Source of the DNA: Eubacteriales bacterium
GTDB lineage: Bacteria > Bacillota > Clostridia > Christensenellales > SZUA-584
Reading direction: 5' to 3'
NCBI GenBank assembly: GCA_028711205.1
Contig: JAQTSP010000124.1
Coordinates: 1 to 7,582, forward strand
Length of the DNA stretch: 7,582 bases
Made by a program: the position numbers and the translations under genes. Shown in pieces: positions 1-4,249 of the stretch; the first letter of the stretch is position 1, and each line of letters starts with the position of its first letter. The notes beneath the pieces are model-generated. The model saw only the letters and a list, made by a program, of their open reading frames with translations, had not been told where the DNA came from and ran no database searches.

Positions 1-830
1 CTCAGCATCGGTGCAAAAAGATCGCCCATATGCTCAAGCCGCTGTGCCGCGTTAAGAAGATGAAAGTCGCAGGGGCTAACGCCATTTTTCAGCTCGTCCC
101 ACGTCACAGGCATCGACACGGCGCCACACTTCACCGCGCGGGGCGAATATACCGACACGATGCTTTTGCCCGGCGCCATCTGCAGAAAGTCAAAATAGAG
201 TTTCATCCCTCGCTTTTTGACCTGCCGTTCTATCGTCATCATACCCGGGAACTTCTCGGCAAAGTACCTGCCGAAAAAGGCGTTGATAATGCGCCCTTGT
301 TCAAACGTCATTATTCTTGCCGGTATATAGACCTGTATCCCGGACGCGCCCGACGTCTTGGCGAAACATTCAATCCCCAGTTCTTTCAGCGTTTCGTTCA
401 CCCTGAGCGCGCACGCGGCCGCGTCCCCGAACGTCTGGCCTTCGGACGGGTCGAGGTCGAAAACGAGCGCTCTCAGCATGCCGTCGGCACCGCAAAACGG
501 CGTATGGAACTCGAGCGCCGCTAGGTTGCCAAGCCATACAAGCGTCGCCATGCTGTTCAAATTGACGAACGGCTCGCCGCCTTCCGTCAGTATATCCACC
601 CATTCCGGTATACCCTTCGGCGGCCGTTTCTGATAGAAGAACGGCTCCTCTATGCCGTCGGGATAGCGGAGCGCGGTCAGCGCTCTGCCTGTCGTATGCG
701 GCAGCAGATACGGCGCAAGCGCCACAAGCGCTTTGATATAGTCGATCTTGCGTACGCCGATATCCGGCCACAACAGCTTGTCAGGATGGCTGATATCGAC
801 CTTTTTGCCCTCCACGCCGACAGCACTCAT
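1..830 (-). CDS. ligD: LigD-type NHEJ primase-polymerase, separate polypeptide (3' end cut by window edge)
   Basis: This is the polymerase component of bacterial non-homologous end joining, an archaeo-eukaryotic primase-like enzyme that adds nucleotides at Ku-bound breaks before ligation. The frame reads 276 codons from ATG at 830 to the left edge without a stop. Motifs seen: DKLLWP near residue 17, RYPDG at 55-59, the metal-binding FDLDP (Asp125, Asp127), KTSG at 158-161, a third likely catalytic Asp214 in FDFLQ, then YSPRA and WDEL near 228-246. The family is usually about 290-310 residues, so only a short tail should be missing. The start is set by the ATGA overlap with the ligase stop and by GAGGAG at 839-844, 8 bases upstream. 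Position 166 is Gln where many LigD polymerases have a conserved His (G-L-H-V), and Met218 replaces the Asn of DYLQN. There are no ligase motifs in this polypeptide. I am sure of the family; activity is inferred. Confidence 0.93.
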   Translation of the reverse strand, partial: MSAVGVEGKKVDISHPDKLLWPDIGVRKIDYIKALVALAPYLLPHTTGRALTALRYPDGIEEPFFYQKRPPKGIPEWVDILTEGGEPFVNLNSMATLVWLGNLAALEFHTPFCGADGMLRALVFDLDPSEGQTFGDAAACALRVNETLKELGIECFAKTSGASGIQVYIPARIMTFEQGRIINAFFGRYFAEKFPGMMTIERQVKKRGMKLYFDFLQMAPGKSIVSVYSPRAVKCGAVSMPVTWDELKNGVSPCDFHLLNAAQRLEHMGDLFAPML

Positions 831-1714
831 ATGCAGAACTCCTCTCCCGTCGCTTTTGCCGCATCCTCATCGCTAAAACCAAGCAGCACCGGATGCCTCA
901 ATGTGCCGCCCGGCGTCCATTCGGCAAAACGAACCCAGCACGTCAGCACCGGACATTCTCGCCCCTTTTCTGACGCTGTTATGCCGCGGATCTGCTCAAA
1001 GTCGTTACGCTTAAGCCCCGCGCTCACGTGCCCGATATCGACAAGTTCTCCGTCGATGTATATGCCAAGCGCGAGCGAAGCGGGCAGAGAGTCGTTTCTG
1101 CGTACGCCGGTGACGGCGCAAAGCATCTTTTTTTCCGTCTTGGTCTTGAACCAGTCAACGTGCTTCTTGCCCGCTGTGTACCGGCTGGTCTGCCGCTTCG
1201 AGACGATCCCCTCCATATTTCTTTGCTTCATCAATGCAAACAGCGCCTCGCCGTCGTCAAAACTATCGGCCTTCGCGGCAACGGGCGTATCAACAAAGCA
1301 TTCTGCCAGCATCCGCTGCCTTTCTTCGAGCGGGCGCGTGCGCATATCCTCGCCGTCCAAAAACAGCAGATCGAACACGATGTACCTTGCGGGGTACCGT
1401 GCCGCGATATACCGGACGGTACCCGCATTCCTCGTGCGGTGGCGTCGGAGCACATGGTAAAACGACGGCCGGCCGGCCGCGAACACCACTATTTCTCCGT
1501 CAAGTACTGCATGGCACGCGCCGACGCTCTGCGGCAAAATCAACAGTTCGGGGTAGGACGCACCGCAGACGGCGCCGTTCTTCGAATACACTTCGACGGT
1601 TCCGTCTTTTACCTCGGCCACGCCGCGGATACCGTCCCATTTGATCTGATGGATAAATCCGTCGCCCTTGACCACGCCCGCAGTGCGGACGGGCTCCATG
1701 CAGCGTATGTCCAC
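827..1714 (-). CDS. ligD: ATP-dependent DNA ligase, LigD ligase component (stand-alone)
   Basis: This enzyme seals 3'-OH/5'-phosphate nicks through a lysyl-AMP intermediate and is the sealing step of bacterial NHEJ. The 295 residues hold the nucleotidyltransferase motifs in order: motif I KWDGIR with adenylated Lys25, motif III LDGEIV at 71-76, motif IIIa IVFDLLFLDG at 112-121, motif IV EGIVSK at 168-173, and motif V WFKTK at 188-192. A C-terminal OB-fold follows, with the EWTPGG...LRHP signature at 265-274. About 300 residues fits the bare LigD ligase domain without fused polymerase or phosphoesterase. The GTG start at 1714 lies one base after the Ku stop. It is preferred because the resulting N-terminus resembles the family's short lead-in to motif I, but its ribosome site (AGAGG inside the ku tail) is about 13 bases away, so ATG at 1699 is an alternative. 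Its stop overlaps the polymerase start (ATGA), suggesting translational coupling. Confidence 0.94.
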   Translation of the reverse strand: MDIRCMEPVRTAGVVKGDGFIHQIKWDGIRGVAEVKDGTVEVYSKNGAVCGASYPELLILPQSVGACHAVLDGEIVVFAAGRPSFYHVLRRHRTRNAGTVRYIAARYPARYIVFDLLFLDGEDMRTRPLEERQRMLAECFVDTPVAAKADSFDDGEALFALMKQRNMEGIVSKRQTSRYTAGKKHVDWFKTKTEKKMLCAVTGVRRNDSLPASLALGIYIDGELVDIGHVSAGLKRNDFEQIRGITASEKGRECPVLTCWVRFAEWTPGGTLRHPVLLGFSDEDAAKATGEEFCI

Positions 1715-1715
1715 T

Positions 1716-2534
1716 TCAGTTCGCGCGCCTCTTTGGCGGTGCTTTTTTTGTCTTCTTTTCTGTCTTCTCGATGCTGGCTTTGAGCGCCTCCATCAGATCG
1801 ATCACGTTGGTCTCAGGCATCTCGGGCTGTATCACAACCTCTTTGCCCGCGATCTTCGCGTCGATGACCGCCCTCAATGCAACGCGGTATTCATCGGTAT
1901 ACTTCTCCGGTTCGAATCTGGCGGTCAAATTGTCGATCAGCTGTTTCGCGATGCCCATCTCTTTTTCGTCCGTTTTCATGCCCTGGGGCAGCGCGGGTAT
2001 CTCATCCACCGGCCGTATCTCGTCGGGATAGAATATCGTCTCGAGCGCCAGCACATCGCCGTAGCCCCTGAGCACGCACAGTGTCTGTTTGTTACGTATC
2101 GTCACGCGCGCGACCGCGATCTTTTGGGACTGGTTCATCGCTTCGCGCAGCAGCGTGTACGCCTTTGCGCTCGCTGTGATCTCGGGCTGCGGCGCAAGAT
2201 AGTACGTTTTATCGAAATAGATCGGGTCGATCTCGGGCAGGCTCACAAAATCAACGATCTCGATCGTCCTTGCCTGCACCTCGGCCCTCGCCGACTCCAT
2301 ATCCTCGTCCGACACGATCACGAACTTGCCCGGCTCATATTCGAAGCCTTTGACGATATCGTCCGGGCCGACTTCCTCGTTGCACAGCGGGCACGTCTTT
2401 TTATATTTGATAGGCGTATGGCATTTTTTATGAAGTGAGCGGAAACGTATGTCCCTGTCCTCGGTCGCGGTGAACATCTTGACGGGTATGTTGACAAGCC
2501 CAAAGCTGACGGCACCTTTAAACATCGTTTGCAT
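1716..2534 (-). CDS. ku: Ku DNA end-binding protein (NHEJ)
   Basis: Bacterial Ku forms a homodimeric ring that threads onto double-strand break ends and recruits the LigD ligase and polymerase. The 272-residue product opens with FKGAVSFGLVNIPVKMF (residues 5-21), the Ku N-terminal signature, and continues with DDIVKGFEYE (58-67) and an Ile/Leu/Val-rich beta-barrel core (EIVDF, YYLAP, ALETIFYPDE). It ends in a short Lys/Arg-rich tail (about 257-270) after the LigD-interaction region (NVIDLMEALK). The length fits family members with a minimal C-terminus. The frame is open upstream to 2624, but ATG at 2534 is chosen because GGAGG lies 7 bases upstream and the Ku signature begins there. Three cysteines, C38-x9-C48-x2-C51, form a zinc-ribbon-like cluster, as I recall for some Firmicute Ku proteins and not for mycobacterial ones. 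It is first in an operon with ligase and polymerase. Confidence 0.96.
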   Translation of the reverse strand: MQTMFKGAVSFGLVNIPVKMFTATEDRDIRFRSLHKKCHTPIKYKKTCPLCNEEVGPDDIVKGFEYEPGKFVIVSDEDMESARAEVQARTIEIVDFVSLPEIDPIYFDKTYYLAPQPEITASAKAYTLLREAMNQSQKIAVARVTIRNKQTLCVLRGYGDVLALETIFYPDEIRPVDEIPALPQGMKTDEKEMGIAKQLIDNLTARFEPEKYTDEYRVALRAVIDAKIAGKEVVIQPEMPETNVIDLMEALKASIEKTEKKTKKAPPKRRAN

Positions 2535-2705
2535 GCGTGTTCCTCCCATGTTCTTTGATACTGTTAATATCTCCAATCGCACCAGAGAGTATGCCGGGTA
2601 TCGCGGCTTAAAAATTCTCTGCATCTTTACCCTGTTTACGGGAACTTTTCAATATCCGCGCTCGTCTTATCGTTAAAAGGAAATGATTTTTAAGGGGATG
2701 ATATT
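2535..2705. promoter_or_regulatory. Divergent intergenic region between ku and the I42 lipoprotein gene
   Basis: This 171-base gap must hold the start signals of the minus-strand NHEJ operon and of the plus-strand inhibitor gene. No strong sigma-A promoter is obvious in either direction. On the minus strand, CATACTC (2587-2593) with GAATT (2613-2617) 19 bases upstream loosely resembles a sporulation sigma-G promoter. On the plus strand, TTTACC (2626-2631) and CAATAT (2650-2655) with an 18-base spacer is a poor -35/-10 pair. The assignment as a divergent promoter region comes from gene layout. Confidence 0.4.
2542..2546 (-). promoter_or_regulatory. Ribosome binding site of ku
   Basis: A perfect GGAGG on the minus strand sits 7 bases before ATG at 2534. 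It decides the ku start in favour of 2534 over the upstream in-frame ATG at 2624, whose 30 extra residues do not resemble Ku. Confidence 0.85.
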
Positions 2706-3101
2706 ATGAAGAAAATAATGGCCATGATACTGGCAATATTTTTTGCCGCAGCTATGGCGGCCGGATGCGCGGGTGCCGCTGCCGAGCCTGCGGTATACGG
2801 CAAAGAGGATACGGACATCACCGTCAAAACCGGCGAGAGCTTTACGATCAGCATTGAAGAAAACCCGACAACGGGTTATGCCTGGACGGTCGTGATCAGC
2901 GACGAGAGCATCGTGGATCTCAGCACCGACAAATACGAGCAAGAATCTTCTGATGAAGAGATCGCGGGCGCTGGCGGATACCGCGTGCTGACTTTTGAAG
3001 CGCTGAAAAAAGGCGTCGCCACGATCACGCTTGTCTACGAGCGCAGCTTCGAGGAGAATTCCGCGATAGAGACGCTGGTTTACAATATCACTGTAAACTG
3101 A
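2706..3101 (+). CDS. Chagasin-family (I42) cysteine-protease inhibitor, lipoprotein
   Basis: The family binds papain-like (C1) cysteine proteases tightly and reversibly by inserting three loops into the active-site cleft. The 131-residue product starts with a lipoprotein signal peptide: MKK, a hydrophobic stretch 5-19, and lipobox AAGC with Cys21 as the likely lipidated residue, so it should sit on the outer face of the membrane. Family landmarks are the L2 loop NPTTGYAW at 53-60, the L4 loop with GAGG at 88-91 followed by LTFEA, and G-x-A-T-I-T-L-x-Y-E-R running into the L6 region. The canonical RPWE of L6 is RSFE here (113-116). Length fits one I42 domain plus signal. AAGGGG lies 8 bases before the ATG. 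It stands alone, divergent from ku and followed by a terminator. No target protease of the papain class is visible; the nearby subtilase is a serine protease. Confidence 0.88.
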   Translation: MKKIMAMILAIFFAAAMAAGCAGAAAEPAVYGKEDTDITVKTGESFTISIEENPTTGYAWTVVISDESIVDLSTDKYEQESSDEEIAGAGGYRVLTFEALKKGVATITLVYERSFEENSAIETLVYNITVN

Positions 3102-3130
3102 AAATCGTTATGCCGTATATATATTTTATT

Positions 3131-3162
3131 CACCGCACGTCAACATGTGTGCGGTGTTTTTT
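3131..3162 (+). terminator. Rho-independent terminator after the I42 lipoprotein gene
   Basis: A perfect 8-bp stem, CACCGCAC (3131-3138) with GTGCGGTG (3149-3156), encloses a 10-base loop and is followed directly by six T. It lies 30 bases after the stop codon. The opposite strand lacks a clean T tract, so it should act on the plus strand only. Confidence 0.9.
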
Positions 3163-3241
3163 ATAAAAATTATTGCTCCTTTAAGCTGTATCACAATCCG
3201 CCGCCGCGGAATATGCTGATAAGTGAGAGGGGGAATAAGCG

Positions 3242-3922
3242 ATGATGCACAGTGACGTACAGGTAAAAACGAGAACGCTCGAAGCCGAAATGTACCATAA
3301 AAACACGCTGGTACTCAAATACGCGATACAGTACCCCTGGTTCATGTCGGCCGGCTTTTGCGCCGCCATCGTCAGAATGAACCAGTACTACGCAGCAAAA
3401 GCACAGGCGTTTTTGAAGTACTGCAAGCAGGATCTGTTCAACGCGGCGGTAGAACAGTATGAATACGCGGCGCAAAACGGGTTCCCGACACGCGTATTTG
3501 AGGCGGACGAAAACTATACCGTCACCTATAAACAGGACTGCGCCGTCAGCCTGTATTTCGACAGGTATGTGTATTCGGGCGGCGCACACGGCAGTACAGT
3601 GCGGCATTCAGACACATGGGATCTCGATACCGGCTGCCGTATCATGCTCTGGCAGCTTTTCCCCCGCTCGATCAACAGCCGCACCTATGTGATACGCGCG
3701 GTCAACAATGACATCGCGGAACAGATTAAAAGCGGCAACCACGATTATTTTGAGGACTTCGAGGCCAATGTCAGAGAATATTTTGACACTGACAGCTTTT
3801 ATCTGACAACAACAGGCGTGGCCGTCTACTTCCAGCAATACGAGCTCGCGCCGTATGCCGCCGGCATCCCCGAGTTCTGCCTGCCGTATTCGCGGTTCGT
3901 CATGCGTCCGCAGTGCGGATGA
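3242..3922 (+). CDS. DUF4163/DUF3298 domain protein without signal peptide
   Basis: The 226-residue product matches the DUF4163 (N-terminal) plus DUF3298 (C-terminal) architecture, also found in the extracytoplasmic part of the anti-sigma factor RsiV and in PdaC-like proteins. Seen: MYHKNTLVLKYAIQYP at 17-32, YSGGAHGST at 111-119 followed by a WDLDTG turn, and the C-terminal signature YFQQYELAPYAAGIPEF at 196-212. There is no signal peptide, lipobox or membrane segment, unlike RsiV, so it is probably cytoplasmic; clostridial homologues of similar length that I recall also lack one. AGGGGG lies 8 bases before ATG 3242; ATG 3245 is a possible alternative. It follows a terminator, so it should have its own promoter in 3163-3241, but I see no convincing one. 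Its stop abuts that of the convergent gene. The molecular function is unknown. Confidence 0.85.
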   Translation: MMHSDVQVKTRTLEAEMYHKNTLVLKYAIQYPWFMSAGFCAAIVRMNQYYAAKAQAFLKYCKQDLFNAAVEQYEYAAQNGFPTRVFEADENYTVTYKQDCAVSLYFDRYVYSGGAHGSTVRHSDTWDLDTGCRIMLWQLFPRSINSRTYVIRAVNNDIAEQIKSGNHDYFEDFEANVREYFDTDSFYLTTTGVAVYFQQYELAPYAAGIPEFCLPYSRFVMRPQCG

Positions 3923-3929
3923 TCATCCG
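3916..3929. repeat. Perfect 14-base palindrome spanning two abutting convergent stop codons
   Basis: CGGATGATCATCCG is fully self-complementary. Its centre falls between TGA of the plus-strand gene (3920-3922) and TGA of the minus-strand gene (complement of 3923-3925). Each gene therefore ends in GGA TGA (Gly-stop). In RNA it could form a short hairpin with a GAUC loop, but no T tract follows, so it is not a standard terminator. Confidence 0.7.
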
Positions 3930-4141
3930 TCCGGATCCGTGTCGCCGTCCTGATAGATACCGTCGTACTGCTCGAGCGCTTCGGTCATCGCGTTGTTGGA
4001 AAAAGCATACAGGTCGTCGATCGTCGCAATACTGTTTGCCTGCTGTAAAAGCCGTTGCCGGACGACCGGATGCAGCGTATCAAAATACTGACTCGCTTTT
4101 GGGTTTTCGCGCAGCAATTCGGCAAGTCCCACGCGCTTCAT
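3923..4141 (-). CDS. Small protein of unknown function (72 aa)
   Basis: I do not recognise a named family. The product is 72 residues with a basic N-terminus (MKR), probably mostly helical, with the segments AELLRENPKASQYFDTL (7-23), HPVVRQRLLQQA (24-35) and IDDLYAFSNNAMTEALEQY (41-59). It ends in an acidic tail rich in Asp and Gly. The pattern of a phrase like YF-x-x-L-x-P-x-V followed by x-DLY-x-x-x-N recalls short uncharacterised proteins of Clostridia. It has no cysteines, signal peptide or membrane segment. The frame is open to 4231, but ATG 4141 is chosen because AAGGAGGTG lies just upstream. That near-perfect ribosome site argues strongly that it is translated. It lies downstream of the protease terminator and abuts the DUF3298 gene tail to tail. 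Confidence 0.75.
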   Translation of the reverse strand: MKRVGLAELLRENPKASQYFDTLHPVVRQRLLQQANSIATIDDLYAFSNNAMTEALEQYDGIYQDGDTDPDG

Positions 4142-4146
4142 AAACA

Positions 4147-4155
4147 CACCTCCTT
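4147..4155 (-). promoter_or_regulatory. Ribosome binding site of the 72-aa gene
   Basis: AAGGAGGTG on the minus strand is close to the full anti-Shine-Dalgarno complement, with its GGAGG core 7 bases from ATG 4141. It fixes the start and excludes the longer frame beginning at 4231. Confidence 0.85.
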
Positions 4156-4199
4156 CATGCCTAGCGTTTGCCGTTTTTACCAGGTTTATACGCGATAAA

Positions 4200-4229
4200 A
4201 GCAAACAAAAAGCGCGGAACCGTCCGCGC
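4200..4229 (-). terminator. Rho-independent terminator after the subtilase gene
   Basis: On the minus strand, a perfect 7-bp GC-rich stem GCGCGGA/TCCGCGC (4223-4229 and 4212-4218) with a 4-base loop is followed by TTTTTGTTTGCTTTT. It lies about 20 bases after the protease stop. The flanks (AAAGCAA...TTGCTTT) extend the symmetry, so weak activity in the other direction is possible. Confidence 0.9.
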
Positions 4230-4249
4230 ATTGTTGCTTTGATGTCATG

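Noticed and set aside
260..300. An apparent frameshift in the polymerase gene near the run of five A on the plus strand.
   Set aside because: A careful reread gives GCC TTT TTC GGC and an unbroken frame (AFFGRYF); there is no shift.
30..771. Open frames on both strands within the polymerase region, including one of 164 residues on the plus strand and one of 133 on the minus strand.
   Set aside because: They conflict with the continuous LigD polymerase frame, which carries all family motifs from 830 to the left edge.
1028..2438. Long plus-strand open frames (about 250 residues each at 1028-1783 and 1668-2438) opposite the ligase and ku.
   Set aside because: They are antisense to clear ligase and Ku genes, show no recognisable domain, lack good ribosome sites and are rich in Arg/His as expected for a shadow frame of high-G+C coding DNA.
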